Below are positions 44,414 to 54,825 of a DNA stretch of 64,000 nt, piece after piece. A program made the position numbers and the translations under genes. Numbering within the stretch: the stretch's first letter is position 1; every line of letters begins with the position of its first letter. Below the pieces are notes generated by a model that was not told the DNA's origin, did no database searches, and saw only the letters and a program-made list of their open reading frames with translations. The DNA is taken from contig JAQGKD010000110.1 in the NCBI GenBank assembly GCA_028290285.1, positions 1-64,000 on the forward strand. The letters run 5' to 3'. The DNA is from Hyphomicrobiales bacterium (lineage in GTDB: Bacteria; Pseudomonadota; Alphaproteobacteria; Rhizobiales; Beijerinckiaceae).

Positions 44414-44451
44414 GGAAGCCGCCGCGGCCATGGAGCCGCGGCAGCGGGTTT

Positions 44452-47400
44452 TCACTCCGCGGGATGCGTCTGCGCAACGACCGGCTTCGGCTTGCGCGAA
44501 CGCGTCACCAGCATGAAGAACATCGGCACGAAGAAAATGGCGATGAATGTCGCTGCCAGCATGCCGCCGATCACGCCCGTGCCGATCGAGTGCCGGCTCG
44601 CCGAGCCCGCGCCCGTGCTGATCGCCAGCGGCACCACACCCAGGATGAAGGCCAGCGAGGTCATCACGATGGGGCGGAAGCGCAGGCGCGCCGCCGACAT
44701 CGCGGACTCATAGACCGACAATCCCTCGCGGTGTTTCTCCGACGCGAATTCCACGATCAGGATGGCATTTTTCGCAGCCAGCCCGATCAGCGTGATCAGG
44801 CCGATCTGGAAATAGACGTCGTTTTCCATGCCGCGCAGATAGATCGCCAGAATGGCGCCGAACACCGCGAAGGGCACCGCCGTGATGACCGCGATGGGGA
44901 GCGACCACTTTTCATACTGGGCCGCAAGAATCAGGAACACCATGACCAGGCCGAAGATGAAGCCGAGGTTGCCCGAGCCCGCCGTGGAGATCTCCTGAAA
45001 GGCCGCGCCGGTCCACCCCATCGTGTACTCCGTGCCGAGAGTCTGCGCGACGACCTCGCGCATCGCCTCGATGGCCTGCCCGGAGGAATAACCCGGCGCC
45101 GGATTGCCCTGGATGCGCGCGGCCGGAAAGATGTTGAAGCGATCCACGACATCGGGTCCGGTGATGCGCGTCACCTTCACGAGCACGTCGAGTGGCACCA
45201 TGCTGGCGGCATCCGAGCGCACGAAGACGTGGCGCAAATCGTCGGGGGATTGGCGGAAATCTCCCTCGGAGGACAGGCTGACGCGATAGGTCCGCCCGAA
45301 CAGCGTGAAATCATTCACATAGAAACTGCCGAACGTGCTCTGCATCGTGTCGAAGATGTTCGCAATCGGCACGGACAGGGCCTTGGCCTTCTCCTTGTCG
45401 ACATCGATCCGGTATTGCGGCACGCCCGTGTTGAAGGTCGTCGCGACGCCCCGCACTTCGGGCCGCTGGTTGGCGGCGGCGATGACCTTCTGCGCGGCCT
45501 GCGAGAGCCCCTCGAGGGAACCGCCAGTCCGATCCTGCAGGAAGAACTCAAACCCGCCCGTCGTGCTGATGCCCTGGATGGGCGGGGGGTTGAAGCCGAT
45601 CACGACGCCGTCGCGGAAATCGGCATTGAGAGAGGCGAAGCCGGGCGCGAGAACGCGCGCATCCTGCCGCGTCTCCTTACGCTCGGCCCAGTCCTTCAGT
45701 GTCACGAAAGAAACGCCCGAACTCGTCTTCTGCGCCCCCGACAACAGATCGAACCCGGAGAAGGTGACGATATTGGCAACAGCATCGTTCTTCCGCGCGC
45801 CCTCGGTCACCTGCGTGGTGATCGCACGCGTGCGGCTGAGCGATGCTGCGGGCGGCAATGCCGTGACGAGGAAGATGTAGCCCTGGTCCTCGTTGGGCAC
45901 GAGGCCCGAGGGCACCCGCTGGAATAGCACGTAGGTTGCGCCGAGCATGAGCGCAACGAGCCCGAGGCCGACAGCCACATTGCGAAGCAGGAAGGAAACG
46001 CCGCCCGTGAAGCGCCGCGTCAACCAGCCGAAGCCCCGGTTGAAGAGCCGGAACGGTAGCGCAGGTTCGCTGTGCGATTCCTTCAGAAGCAGGGCGCACA
46101 GCGCAGGCGTGAGTGTCAGCGCGACGATGCCCGAGATAACAACCGACACCGCGATGGTGACTGCGAACTGCCGATAGAGTTCGCCCGCGAGGCCGCCGAG
46201 AAACGAAACGGGGATGAACACGGCGCACAGCACCAGCACGATGGCGATGACAGGACCGCTCACCTCCTCCATCGCCTTGATCGCAGCCGCGCGGGGCGGC
46301 AGCTTCTCCGTCGACATGATGCGCTCGACGTTTTCAAGCACGACGATGGCGTCGTCCACGACGATGCCGATGGCGAGCACCATGCCAAACAGCGTGAGCA
46401 GGTTGATCGAAAAGCCGAGCACATACATGCCTGCGAACGTGCCGATCAGCGACACGGGCACGGCGATGATCGGAATGATCGTCGCCCTCACGTTCTGCAG
46501 GAACATGAAGACAACGAGCACGACGAGGATGATCGCCTCGATGAAGGTGTGGATCACCTCCTGGATCGACACTTCCACGAAGCGCGTCGTGTTGAAGGGA
46601 ATGTCGTAGGCAAGCCCGTCGGGAAAGCGCTTCGACAGCCGCTCCATCGTCGACTTCACGGCGTCCGCGACCTGGAGCGCATTCGCGCCCGGCTGCAGGT
46701 ACACACCGATCGGCACCGTGGGCGAGCCATTGTAGGTGGCCGAGAACGCATAATTCTGCGAGCCCAGCTCCACGCGCGCCACATCCTTCAACCGCAGCGC
46801 GCCGCCATTGGCGTCCGAGCGGACGATGATGTTTTCGAACTCGCGCGGATCGACAAGCCGGCCCGGGGTCGTGACCGAATAGGTGAACGCTTGCGCTTCC
46901 TTCATCGGCTCCTCGCCGAAGCGGCCGGCCGCGAACTGCGCATTCTGCTCGCGGATCGCGGCCGCGATATCGCCCGGCGTAAGATTATATTGCGCGACCT
47001 TGTCGGGCCGCAGCCAGATCCGCATCGAATAATCCGACGCGCCGAAAAGCGAGGCGTCGCCGACACCGGGCGTGCGGCGCAACTCGTCGATGATGTTGAT
47101 CAGCGCATAGTTGGAAACGAAGATCGTGTCGTACCGGCCATTGGGCGAGGACAGCGCCAGCACCTGCAGGATCGAACTCGACTTCTTGTTCACGGTGACG
47201 CCCTGGCGGCTCACCTCTGCGGGCAGGAGCGGCAAGGCGCGCTGCACGCGATTGTTGACGTTGATCGTCGCCTGATCGGGGTTGGTGCCGATGGCAAAGG
47301 ACACGCTGAGGCTGAGCGTGCCCGACCCCGTCGATGTCGAGCGCATGTAGAGCATGTTCTCGACGCCGTTGATCTGCTGTTCCAGCGGAGCGGCGACGGT

Positions 47401-47580
47401 CTCGGCGATGGTCTGGGCATTCGCGCCCGGATAATTGGCTGTAATCACCACCTCCGGCGGCACGATCTGCGGATATTGCGAGATCGGCAGCGCGCGCATG
47501 GCCATGAGCCCTGCCAGCACGATGACGATGGAGAGAACCGAAGCGAAGACGGGCCGGTCGATGAAAAAACGGGAGATCAC
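44452..47580 (-). CDS. RND multidrug efflux transporter, AcrB/MexB-like
   Basis: A 1042-residue inner-membrane pump, full length for the HAE1 family. It has [26 protein letters not shown] at the N-terminus, two large periplasmic loops, and the proton-relay Asp pair in [23 protein letters not shown] at 47580 is the start and overlaps the adaptor stop (GTGA). It forms a pump with the adaptor gene just upstream; an outer-membrane TolC-type gene is not present. Confidence 0.96.
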   Translation of the reverse strand: MISRFFIDRPVFASVLSIVIVLAGLMAMRALPISQYPQIVPPEVVITANYPGANAQTIAETVAAPLEQQINGVENMLYMRSTSTGSGTLSLSVSFAIGTNPDQATINVNNRVQRALPLLPAEVSRQGVTVNKKSSSILQVLALSSPNGRYDTIFVSNYALINIIDELRRTPGVGDASLFGASDYSMRIWLRPDKVAQYNLTPGDIAAAIREQNAQFAAGRFGEEPMKEAQAFTYSVTTPGRLVDPREFENIIVRSDANGGALRLKDVARVELGSQNYAFSATYNGSPTVPIGVYLQPGANALQVADAVKSTMERLSKRFPDGLAYDIPFNTTRFVEVSIQEVIHTFIEAIILVVLVVFMFLQNVRATIIPIIAVPVSLIGTFAGMYVLGFSINLLTLFGMVLAIGIVVDDAIVVLENVERIMSTEKLPPRAAAIKAMEEVSGPVIAIVLVLCAVFIPVSFLGGLAGELYRQFAVTIAVSVVISGIVALTLTPALCALLLKESHSEPALPFRLFNRGFGWLTRRFTGGVSFLLRNVAVGLGLVALMLGATYVLFQRVPSGLVPNEDQGYIFLVTALPPAASLSRTRAITTQVTEGARKNDAVANIVTFSGFDLLSGAQKTSSGVSFVTLKDWAERKETRQDARVLAPGFASLNADFRDGVVIGFNPPPIQGISTTGGFEFFLQDRTGGSLEGLSQAAQKVIAAANQRPEVRGVATTFNTGVPQYRIDVDKEKAKALSVPIANIFDTMQSTFGSFYVNDFTLFGRTYRVSLSSEGDFRQSPDDLRHVFVRSDAASMVPLDVLVKVTRITGPDVVDRFNIFPAARIQGNPAPGYSSGQAIEAMREVVAQTLGTEYTMGWTGAAFQEISTAGSGNLGFIFGLVMVFLILAAQYEKWSLPIAVITAVPFAVFGAILAIYLRGMENDVYFQIGLITLIGLAAKNAILIVEFASEKHREGLSVYESAMSAARLRFRPIVMTSLAFILGVVPLAISTGAGSASRHSIGTGVIGGMLAATFIAIFFVPMFFMLVTRSRKPKPVVAQTHPAE

Positions 47581-48758
47581 TTCTGCTCACCCTTGGCTGG
47601 CGTGGCGTTGGCCTGCATGGCGCCCGGGCGAACCGTGGCGCCGGGACGCACGCGGATGAGGCCATCGACGATCACGCGCTCCGCACCATCCAGACCGCTC
47701 TGGATAACCCATCCCGCAGGCACTTCCTGCCCGAGCTTCACCGGCCGCACCTGCGCGGAATCCTTGTCGTTGACGACATAGACGAACGGCCCCTGGGGCC
47801 CTTGCGAGATCGCCTGCTTGGGCACGACCACCGCCTTCGGCAGGGTGATGCCGCGAATGACGACACGAACGAACTGCCCCGGCAACAGAGCGCCATTGGC
47901 GTTCGGGAAGATCGTCCGAACCTGGATCGTGCCGGTGCGCATGTCGACATTACTGGCCGAGACCTGAACCTTTCCGTGCGAGGGATACAGCGTCCCCGAT
48001 CCGTCCTGCAGTTCGACGTCGAGATCGCTCTCGGTGATCGGCTTGGCCCGTTGCTCGTTCAGCGCGCGGAAGGCCTGGAACTCGGTATCCGTGATGGAAA
48101 AATTCACATAGGCCGGATCGAGCTGCGTCAGTGTTGTCAGCAGCGTCTGCTGCGCCTGGATCAGGCTGCCGACCTGCGGGGACTGGAGCGCCGTATTTGC
48201 CGAGACCGGCGCGCTGATGACCGTATAGCCGAGGTTGAGCTCGGCGTTGTTCAGCTCCGCCTGCGCAAGCTGCACGCCGGCCTGCGCCTGATCGCGGGCG
48301 GTGCGCGCCTGTTCGAAAGCCTGCTCGGTCGACACCTGGCGGCGCACCAGCTCCTCGATGCGCTTGAAATTATCATCAGCCTGACGCGACGTTGCCTCGG
48401 CCTGCGCAAGTTGCGCGCGCGCACGGTCGCGAGCAACCTCATAAGGCCGCCGGTCGATGCGAAACAGCACCTGCCCCGCGTTCACTTTCGCGCCATCCTC
48501 ATAGGCGCGCTCGAGCAGGATGCCGCTGACCTGAGGGCGGATCTCGACGTCGCGATAGCTGGCCACACGCCCCGAATAGGTCACTGTCAACGGCACCTCG
48601 ACCGCCTGCGTGGTCATGATGCCGACTTCGGCTGGCGGCGGGGCTGGCGGTGCGGCTGACTTCGCCTGAGTCTGCGCATCCGTGGACTGTTTCCACCAGA
48701 CATAGCCCCCGATCGCCAGAACGGCGCAAAGTGCGATGAGGATGAGACGTCTGACCAT
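47577..48758 (-). CDS. RND efflux periplasmic adaptor, AcrA/MexA-like
   Basis: A 393-residue membrane-fusion protein. A single N-terminal membrane anchor ([20 protein letters not shown]) precedes a lipoyl-type hairpin (VAPVSANTA-like [21 protein letters not shown]), a long coiled-coil ([25 protein letters not shown]) and a beta-barrel domain ([20 protein letters not shown]). It bridges the inner-membrane pump to an outer-membrane channel. Divergent from the tetR gene with an operator between. Confidence 0.94.
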   Translation of the reverse strand: MVRRLILIALCAVLAIGGYVWWKQSTDAQTQAKSAAPPAPPPAEVGIMTTQAVEVPLTVTYSGRVASYRDVEIRPQVSGILLERAYEDGAKVNAGQVLFRIDRRPYEVARDRARAQLAQAEATSRQADDNFKRIEELVRRQVSTEQAFEQARTARDQAQAGVQLAQAELNNAELNLGYTVISAPVSANTALQSPQVGSLIQAQQTLLTTLTQLDPAYVNFSITDTEFQAFRALNEQRAKPITESDLDVELQDGSGTLYPSHGKVQVSASNVDMRTGTIQVRTIFPNANGALLPGQFVRVVIRGITLPKAVVVPKQAISQGPQGPFVYVVNDKDSAQVRPVKLGQEVPAGWVIQSGLDGAERVIVDGLIRVRPGATVRPGAMQANATPAKGEQK

Positions 48759-48786
48759 GTTGCAAGCTCGCGGATGTGTCGATAAT

Positions 48787-48803
48787 TTAGACAGACTGTC
48801 TAA
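48787..48803. promoter_or_regulatory. Candidate TetR-family operator
   Basis: TTAGACAGACTGTCTAA is a perfect 17-base palindrome centred on one A, between the divergent adaptor (start 48758) and tetR (start 48827) genes. Each arm contains TAGACAG, close to a -35 box, so bound repressor would block both promoters. Confidence 0.7.
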
Positions 48804-48826
48804 TTCTGTCGGCCGAGGAATAGAGA

Positions 48827-49504
48827 ATGACGGGCGCCGTGACAAGAGCTGCCGGACCTGCGGGCGAGGAACGATCTCGTGTTCGCAACCCCAAAGTTCG
48901 GGCGCCCAAGCTGCGGGCCTGCAATCGCGAAGCGATAATGATTGCGGCCGCCGAGATGTTCCTGAACGCAGGCTTTGCCGGCACCTGCCTCGAAGCCGTC
49001 GCGGAGCACGCAGGCGTCAGCCGGCAGACGATTTATAATGGCTTCGCCTCGAAGGACGATCTCTTCCGAGCCATCTGCGGCGACCTCGTCGACGAGATCA
49101 TCGCCCCGATTTCGCGCGCCGTTCAGCAGGAAGCAGGCTTGCGCGACAGCCTCGTGACCATCGGCGAAAACCTTCTCGCCACGGGGCTGCGGCCGAAGTC
49201 CCTCGCCCTCTATCGCCTCATCGTGACCGAGGCAGCCCGCTTTCCCGAACTCGGGCGCAGTCTATACGCCACGGGTCCAGGCCGCGCGGTGAAGGAACTC
49301 GCAGCCTACTTCCGGGCGGAGGTTGTACGGGGCCGGTTGAACATAACCGACCCCGAAACGGCAGCGGAACAATTCTTCGGAATGCTGAATGGGCACAACC
49401 AGCTGCGGGCCCTGATGGGGGTCGCAACGCGCCCCTCGGCCAGCAAGCGGCGCGCAGTGGCGGAATCCGTAGCCGACACGTTTTTGCGCGCCTTCGGAGC
49501 GTGA
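48827..49504 (+). CDS. TetR/AcrR-family transcriptional regulator
   Basis: A 225-residue regulator. The N-terminal helix-turn-helix is AVAEHAGVSRQTIYNGFASKDDLFRAI (about residues 55-80). The rest is helical, with LARRPSASKRRAVAESVADTF-like C-terminal sequence. GAGGAA precedes the ATG at 6 bases. Divergent orientation and the palindrome between point to control of the RND pump and itself, as in acrR/ttgR systems. The inducer is unknown. Confidence 0.93.
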   Translation: MTGAVTRAAGPAGEERSRVRNPKVRAPKLRACNREAIMIAAAEMFLNAGFAGTCLEAVAEHAGVSRQTIYNGFASKDDLFRAICGDLVDEIIAPISRAVQQEAGLRDSLVTIGENLLATGLRPKSLALYRLIVTEAARFPELGRSLYATGPGRAVKELAAYFRAEVVRGRLNITDPETAAEQFFGMLNGHNQLRALMGVATRPSASKRRAVAESVADTFLRAFGA

Positions 49505-49589
49505 TGCTCGGCCACAAGTCGCGCTAGCGCCAGGCGCGCTGACGCGGCATCATCGCAGCCAGCGCAGTACGGTGCCTGTCGAGGACAGC

Positions 49590-50957
49590 ATGAACGGCAA
49601 TTTCATCTCCGAGCTTCTCCAGACGATCACCGAGCGCGGCCGCGATCTGCTGGCAAAGGCCTGGGGACAGGAAGACCCGACGCCCGCCGGCCTCCTGCGC
49701 CTCACCGACGATCTCCTCAAGCGCCGTGGTGAAGCCACGGGCGTCGCCATGGCCGAGGCCATCCTCACCCGCTACGAGGAATTGCCCGATGAGGGCCGCC
49801 GCGAGGTGCTGCTCCACATGGCGAGCGATTACGGGCCGGATCGCGAAAAACTCGACCGCGCCATCGATGCCTATCGCAACGCGCCGGATGAGACGGCCGC
49901 GCTACGGCTGCATGAAGCTGCCGAGCCTCGCCGGCAGGAGTTGATCCGCCGGCTGAACCAGGCACCGGGCGGCACTGCCGCGCTGGTGCATATGCGTGAG
50001 GATCTTTTCCGCCACGAAAGCGAAAACCCGGACCTGGCCGCGCTCGACGCCGACTTCCGGCACTTGTTCTCGTCCTGGTTCAACCGGGGCTTCCTCGTCC
50101 TGCGCCGTATCGACTGGACGACCCCGGCAAACATCCTCGAGAAGATCATCCGCTACGAGGCGGTTCATGCGATCCAGAATTGGGACGACCTGCGCGGACG
50201 GCTGGAGCCGCAGGATCGGCGCTGCTTCGCCTTCTTCCATCCGCGCCTCGTCGACGAGCCGCTGATTTTCGTCGAGGTCGCCCTGACGGCCGAAATCCCC
50301 GGCGCCATCGCCCCCCTGCTCTCATCCGCCCGCAACGCGCTTCCCGCGAGCGCCGCGACGACCGCCGTTTTCTATTCGATCTCGAATTGCCAGAAGGGCT
50401 TGCGCGGCATTTCCTTCGGCAACTTCCTCATCAAGCAGGTGGTCGAAGAGTTGCGCCGCGAACTGCCCAAGCTGACGACCTTCGTCACGCTGTCGCCGGT
50501 GCCGGATTTTGCGCGCTGGCTCGCAGCCGATCTGAGCGCCGAGAAGGGGCTCATTCCGGCCGACCTCCGGCTGGCCCTCGAAGGCGCGACGAGCGAGGCT
50601 GGGCCCACTGCCCCGGTCCACAGCCGCAACGCGCTCCTCGCAGCTGCCGCGATCTATTACCTGCAAGCCAAGATCGCGAACGGCCAGCCGCGCGATTCCG
50701 TCGCGCGCTTCCACCTGGGCAACGGCGCGCGGCTGGAGCGGATCAACTGGCACGGCGACCTCTCGCCCAAGGGCCTCCAGCAAGGCCACGGCCTTATGGT
50801 CAACTATCTCTATTCGCTGGACGACATCGAGGCCAATCACGAAGCCTTCGCCGACCGGGGCGAAGTCATCGTATCCACCGAAGTCCGCCAGCTTCTGAAA
50901 CGCAAGTACACGCCCCGCCCCAACGACCGGCCGGAGCCGGCGCCCCTCGCCAAATAG
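49590..50957 (+). CDS. matA: Malonyl-CoA decarboxylase
   Basis: A 455-residue GNAT-fold malonyl-CoA decarboxylase converting malonyl-CoA to acetyl-CoA. It has the helical N-terminal domain (GLLRLTDDLLKRRGEATGVAMAEAILTRY) and catalytic-domain motifs ISNCQKGLRGISFGNFLIKQV, TLSPVPDFARWL and FHLGNGARLERINWHGDLSPKGLQQ. The His in the last segments is typical of the active site. ATG 49590 follows GAGGA; a GTG 18 bases earlier is an alternative. The malonate partners matB and matC are not adjacent. Confidence 0.95.
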   Translation: MNGNFISELLQTITERGRDLLAKAWGQEDPTPAGLLRLTDDLLKRRGEATGVAMAEAILTRYEELPDEGRREVLLHMASDYGPDREKLDRAIDAYRNAPDETAALRLHEAAEPRRQELIRRLNQAPGGTAALVHMREDLFRHESENPDLAALDADFRHLFSSWFNRGFLVLRRIDWTTPANILEKIIRYEAVHAIQNWDDLRGRLEPQDRRCFAFFHPRLVDEPLIFVEVALTAEIPGAIAPLLSSARNALPASAATTAVFYSISNCQKGLRGISFGNFLIKQVVEELRRELPKLTTFVTLSPVPDFARWLAADLSAEKGLIPADLRLALEGATSEAGPTAPVHSRNALLAAAAIYYLQAKIANGQPRDSVARFHLGNGARLERINWHGDLSPKGLQQGHGLMVNYLYSLDDIEANHEAFADRGEVIVSTEVRQLLKRKYTPRPNDRPEPAPLAK

Positions 50958-51045
50958 CCGCACAAGTCTGCGGCACTGGCGGGCATTCAACTTCCAGACG
51001 ACTCGGTCTAATATGCCGTTCCAATTTTGAAACGGAGGAGACCCA

Positions 51046-51639
51046 ATGGCGCTGGATGTACCGGCCGAGGCCACGCGTAAGGAAGAGGGCCCTCAGGCTC
51101 CGCCTCTGTCTCAAATCTTCTGGTCGTTCCTGAAGGTCGGCGCATCCGCGTTCGGCGGCAGCACCCAGGCCCTCATCCACCGCGAGGCGGTCGAACGTCG
51201 CCACTGGCTCGACGAGCAGGCATTTCTGGCGGGCTTCGCCATCTCCCAGGTCTTGCCCGGCGCTAACCCGGTCAACCTTGCGCTCTACATCGGCCTGAAG
51301 GCCCGTGGCGGTCTCGGCGCGACAGTGGCGGTCGTCGCCATGATCATCCCCGCCTTTTGCATCATCATGGCTATGGGCTTCGTCTACGGAAAATTGTCCG
51401 GCATGCCCGTGACCCATTTCGTGCTCGGCGGCGTGGCTGCCGCGGGCGTGGGGGCCACGCTGTCGGTCGGCGCCAAGGTCGTCTCGAGACTGCCGCGCAA
51501 CTTCACGCCCTTTCTCGTCGCAGCAGCCGTCTTCGCGTCGGTGGGAATCCTGCGTTGGCCGATGGTTCCGGTCGTCCTCGTCGCGGTCCCGCTCAGCGTC
51601 CTCCTCGCCTATCTCAACGGGCGCGAGGCACGTTCCTGA
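51046..51639 (+). CDS. Chromate transporter, ChrA N-terminal half (split pair, part 1)
   Basis: A 197-residue membrane protein with a single chromate-transport domain. SFLKVGASAFGGSTQALIHREAVERRHWLDEQAFLAGFAISQVLPGANPVNLALYIGL is the ChrA family signature (FGG...PGP-like motif). ACGGAGGAG precedes the ATG. A second half follows with a one-base overlap, so the pair is the short-chain two-gene form of ChrA. These act as antiparallel heterodimers exporting chromate or importing sulfate-like anions. Confidence 0.92.
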   Translation: MALDVPAEATRKEEGPQAPPLSQIFWSFLKVGASAFGGSTQALIHREAVERRHWLDEQAFLAGFAISQVLPGANPVNLALYIGLKARGGLGATVAVVAMIIPAFCIIMAMGFVYGKLSGMPVTHFVLGGVAAAGVGATLSVGAKVVSRLPRNFTPFLVAAAVFASVGILRWPMVPVVLVAVPLSVLLAYLNGREARS

Positions 51640-52169
51640 TGGACAATCGCCTGATCGGCCTTCTCATCGTCTTCGCACCGCTGTCGCTGCTGTCCTTCGG
51701 TGGCGGACAGGCCATCGTCGCCGATATTCAGCACCAGACGGTGGACGTGCATCAGTTCCTGACCAACCAGGAATTCACCGACATGTTCGCCATCGCTCGC
51801 GCCGCCCCCGGCCCGAGCACGTTGATCGCGGCGCTGATCGGCTTTCAGGTCGCCGGATTGCTCGGCGCAATCACTGGATGCCTCGCGATCTACATCCCGT
51901 CGTCTCTGCTCGTCTACGGCATCTCAAGCTGGTGGCAGCGCCACCGTGTTTCGCCGCTGAAGACGGCGATCGAAAGCGGCCTCGCACCTGTCGCCGTCGG
52001 CCTGATCTTCGCGGGCGCGATGGCTGTCATTCGCGCGGCGCATGTCGGGCCGCTCGAAGCGCTAACCATCGCCGTCTGCGCGGCCCTTTTCTACATGACG
52101 AAGGTCAGCCCCTACGTGCTCGTTCTTTCAGTCGCGCTCGTCTTTGGCATGATTCATACTTTCGTCTGA
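51639..52169 (+). CDS. Chromate transporter, ChrA C-terminal half (split pair, part 2)
   Basis: A 176-residue membrane protein with the second chromate-transport domain. FAPLSLLSFGGGQAIVADIQHQTVDV and FAIARAAPGPSTLIAALIGFQVAGLLGA carry the FGGG and APGP motifs. Its ATG is within the partner's TGA (TGATG). It probably forms a heterodimer with part 1. Confidence 0.92.
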   Translation: MDNRLIGLLIVFAPLSLLSFGGGQAIVADIQHQTVDVHQFLTNQEFTDMFAIARAAPGPSTLIAALIGFQVAGLLGAITGCLAIYIPSSLLVYGISSWWQRHRVSPLKTAIESGLAPVAVGLIFAGAMAVIRAAHVGPLEALTIAVCAALFYMTKVSPYVLVLSVALVFGMIHTFV

Positions 52170-52353
52170 AGAGAGGACGCGGCGGCGTTCGATTGCGGCT
52201 CGACGTGCGGCCCGTGACGATGCGCCGCGAGCACGGTCCGCTAGCGCACTCCATGCAAATTCCTGTTGTGACTGAGGAATTTCCAATCACTATCAGGGAG
52301 CAAGCCGACACGAAGGCTCACGAAACCAAGACGACCCGCCTGGAGGGACCGCC

Positions 52354-52647
52354 ATGACCTCTCGTCCTCATGGAAAGGAATTTCTGCCGCTGGACGATCT
52401 CGTCCGCATGGCCTGCGCCATGCTGAAGTCCTGCCCGCGCTTCTGTGACGTCGAGGACGTAGAGATCAGGCCGGTCGATCCGAAGTGCGGATGGGGTTGG
52501 CGGGTCACGGCGGTGTGGATGCCGCACCGTGTCGAGGAACCGGTCTGGGACACGGTCGCCGCCGAGCGCCTGAACCGCCTGCGCGCCCGCTACGACATCC
52601 TCCCCGACGCCATGAATCTATTCGTGCCGCATCGCACGCGCCATTGA
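52354..52647 (+). CDS. Small hypothetical protein
   Basis: A 97-residue soluble protein with Cys and Trp residues (ACAMLKSCPRFCDVEDVEIRP, then CGWGWRVTAVWMP) and a basic C-terminus. GGAGG lies just upstream of the ATG. No family recognised. The 185-base gap before it holds nothing else that I see. Confidence 0.7.
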   Translation: MTSRPHGKEFLPLDDLVRMACAMLKSCPRFCDVEDVEIRPVDPKCGWGWRVTAVWMPHRVEEPVWDTVAAERLNRLRARYDILPDAMNLFVPHRTRH

Positions 52648-52713
52648 TGCAGCGCGCAACCATACGCATGCATCGACGTTTCGCCGATGAGCGTTTGGTT
52701 GAGGAGGCCACGA

Positions 52714-52950
52714 ATGCATTCCGGGGATGAAGAAAACGTCCGGCGCCTGGCGTACGAACTCTGGGAGAAAGAGGGGCGTCCGCAGGGTCGCCACGACCAC
52801 CATTGGCATGAGGCGCGGCAGGCCAACTCACCCCCGGTCACGCAAGCAGGTTCAGCGCAGACGCCCGCCCCCGAAGAGGGGCCGGCCCCCGCCGAGCGCG
52901 CGAAACCCGTCAAGGCGAAATCCGGCAAGCTGGCAAAAAAGAAGAGCTGA
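52714..52950 (+). CDS. DUF2934 family protein
   Basis: A 78-residue protein whose N-terminal NVRRLAYELWEKEGRPQGR, followed by DHHWHEARQ, matches DUF2934. The remainder is a Pro/Ala/Lys-rich tail ending KSGKLAKKKS. GGAGG precedes the ATG at 52714. DUF2934 proteins are common in rhizobia, with unknown, often stress-linked roles. Confidence 0.85.
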   Translation: MHSGDEENVRRLAYELWEKEGRPQGRHDHHWHEARQANSPPVTQAGSAQTPAPEEGPAPAERAKPVKAKSGKLAKKKS

Positions 52951-52964
52951 GGGCACCCCTCAGC

Positions 52965-53873
52965 TCACTTCGTCCTGACCGGACGCAGGAAAACACGCTT
53001 CACCGAGGGATGCGCAAGTTGCAGCGCGCTCATCAGATCTCGCGCGGCGGCCTCGATCTCGAAGCCCGACAATTCATCCCTGAAATCGATTGCGACGGCG
53101 AGCAGGATGTCGTTCGGCCCAAGGTGAAGACTGAGAAGCTCGTCGACCCTCTCGACCCGCGCGTCGCTCTCGATGACGCCACGCACATCGCCGAGCACCT
53201 CGCGCGACGCACTCTCTCCGGTCATCAGGCTCAGCGTCTCGCGCCCAAGAAAGCCTGCGGTGGCGATCAGAAGGATGCCGATTGCGATCGAGGCAATGGC
53301 ATCGAAGATCGGCATATCCAGGACAAGTGCGAGGCCAAGGCCCACGCCCGCCAGAAGCAGGCCGCTCAGGGCTGCGAGATCTTCCAGCAGGACGGCGAAT
53401 ACACCGGGATCCTTGCTACTGCGAACCGCCGACCAGAAGCCCCTGCCCGGCGACTGCGCCTTCAACTCCCGATAGGCCACGCTGAACGAGTAGGTCTCCA
53501 GCGCGACTGAAATGCCCAGGACAACGAAGTTGACCCAGGCGTTCGTGACCGGCTCCGCATGTCCGAGCTTGCTGACGCCCTCGTAGATCGAGATCGCACC
53601 GCCGAAGGCGAAGATCAGAAGGGCCACGACGAAGGCCCAGAAATAGAGTTCCATCCCATGGCCGAAGGGGTGTGACGGGGTGGCCGGGCGCGCAGCGCGC
53701 TTCAGCCCGAACAGCAGCAGCAGCTGGTTGAGCGTGTCGACGAGCGAGTGGATCGCCTCGCTCAGCATCGCGCTCGAGCCCGTATAAAAGGCAGCTGCCC
53801 CCTTGGTGATCGCGATCCCGAAATTCCCAGCCAGCGCGGCGTAGATAACGCCGCGCGTGTCAGCATGCGCCAT
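52965..53873 (-). CDS. Cation diffusion facilitator (CDF) transporter
   Basis: A 302-residue membrane protein with six hydrophobic helices and a C-terminal cytosolic domain. HSLVDTLNQLLLLFG supplies the HxxxD metal site of helix 2, and FDAIASIAIGILLI the Asp of helix 5. SAMLSEAIHSLVDT is the CDF signature. It exports a divalent cation such as Zn, Co or Fe in exchange for protons. It follows a RutB-like amidase gene by 8 bases. Confidence 0.92.
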   Translation of the reverse strand: MAHADTRGVIYAALAGNFGIAITKGAAAFYTGSSAMLSEAIHSLVDTLNQLLLLFGLKRAARPATPSHPFGHGMELYFWAFVVALLIFAFGGAISIYEGVSKLGHAEPVTNAWVNFVVLGISVALETYSFSVAYRELKAQSPGRGFWSAVRSSKDPGVFAVLLEDLAALSGLLLAGVGLGLALVLDMPIFDAIASIAIGILLIATAGFLGRETLSLMTGESASREVLGDVRGVIESDARVERVDELLSLHLGPNDILLAVAIDFRDELSGFEIEAAARDLMSALQLAHPSVKRVFLRPVRTK

Positions 53874-53881
53874 GTCGGACC

Positions 53882-54583
53882 CTATTCCGCCGCGACCATC
53901 GCCGCCTGTTCGCAACGTGCCACGATCATGTCCGTCGGCATGATGTCGCCGAAGGTGAGATAGAACGCGATGAGAGCTGCATTGTGCTCATCGTCGGTCG
54001 CCGCAGCATTGCCATCGGTCACCATGATGGTCTTGAAATTGCGCATCATCGCGTCGCGCGCGGTCGACTCGCAGCACACGCTCGTCACGGTCCCCGTGAT
54101 GATTACCGTGTCGATGCCCTTGGCGCGCAGGATCGTTTCGAGGTCCGAGGAGCCCTGGATGAAGGCGCTGAAGCGCAGCTTCTCGACGTAGAGGTCCTCG
54201 GGCAAGGCCTCGAGCTTGGACCACAGGGCGTAACCGATCGACCCCGGCTTCAAAGCTTCGCTGCGTTTGGCAGTCCGGCTCGGGACCGACATGTCGTGCA
54301 TGGTCGACCAGCTCACCAGCGATTCATCGGTGAACGCCGTCTGTATCCACACGACCTCTCCGCCGGCAGCCCGCAGGCTGCGTGCCAGCCGATTGATGTT
54401 GGGGACGATATCGAGCGCCACCTGGCAGGGGGAATGAGCCACCCCCTCCATCATGAAGGCATTCTGCATGTCGACCACGACCAGCGCGGTGCGCGCGGGA
54501 TCGAAGTCGGCGAACACATGTTCACGCCCGCGGCGGGCCAGGACACGCTCGACGACCGAGGGCGGGATGACGATCTGATGCAT
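53882..54583 (-). CDS. Isochorismatase-fold amidohydrolase (RutB-like)
   Basis: A 233-residue cysteine hydrolase, different from the pair at 1198-2764. The triad is Asp38 (LVVVDMQNAF), Lys135 (VEKLRFSAF) and Cys170 (VTSVCCESTARDAMM). The sequence is closer to RutB-type ureidoacrylate and related amidohydrolases. GGAGG precedes the ATG at 54583. It is co-oriented with the CDF gene; the link is not obvious. Confidence 0.88.
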   Translation of the reverse strand: MHQIVIPPSVVERVLARRGREHVFADFDPARTALVVVDMQNAFMMEGVAHSPCQVALDIVPNINRLARSLRAAGGEVVWIQTAFTDESLVSWSTMHDMSVPSRTAKRSEALKPGSIGYALWSKLEALPEDLYVEKLRFSAFIQGSSDLETILRAKGIDTVIITGTVTSVCCESTARDAMMRNFKTIMVTDGNAAATDDEHNAALIAFYLTFGDIMPTDMIVARCEQAAMVAAE

Positions 54584-54766
54584 GATGCCTGCCTCCAAAG
54601 CTCAGAGCGTCATGCTAGCGTCCCGTCACCGCGGGGCAAGGACAAAGAAACACCACGCCAATGATGCTTCCCGCGTCACCTGACGCAAAGGAACGGCGAT
54701 GCACTGTGGCAAAGTTAACAAGACAACAACAAAACCTTGCGGGAACCTTGCTGTAGCCGGCCCCAG

Positions 54767-54783
54767 TTAAGATTTCGTTAACC
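54767..54783 (+). promoter_or_regulatory. CtrA-type box upstream of minCDE
   Basis: TTAAGATTTCGTTAACC is a perfect TTAA-N7-TTAAC motif, 43 bases before the minC start. In Sinorhizobium meliloti CtrA controls the min genes, so the placement matches a known rhizobial circuit. Confidence 0.75.
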
Positions 54784-54825
54784 AAATCACGGTCACATGG
54801 GCTCTCAAACCCGGCGAGCACTCCA

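Noticed and set aside
44314-47781. Long plus-strand frames opposite the RND genes
   Set aside because: They mirror the AcrB/AcrA coding sequence; composition is Arg/His/Asp-rich with no domain, so they are shadows.
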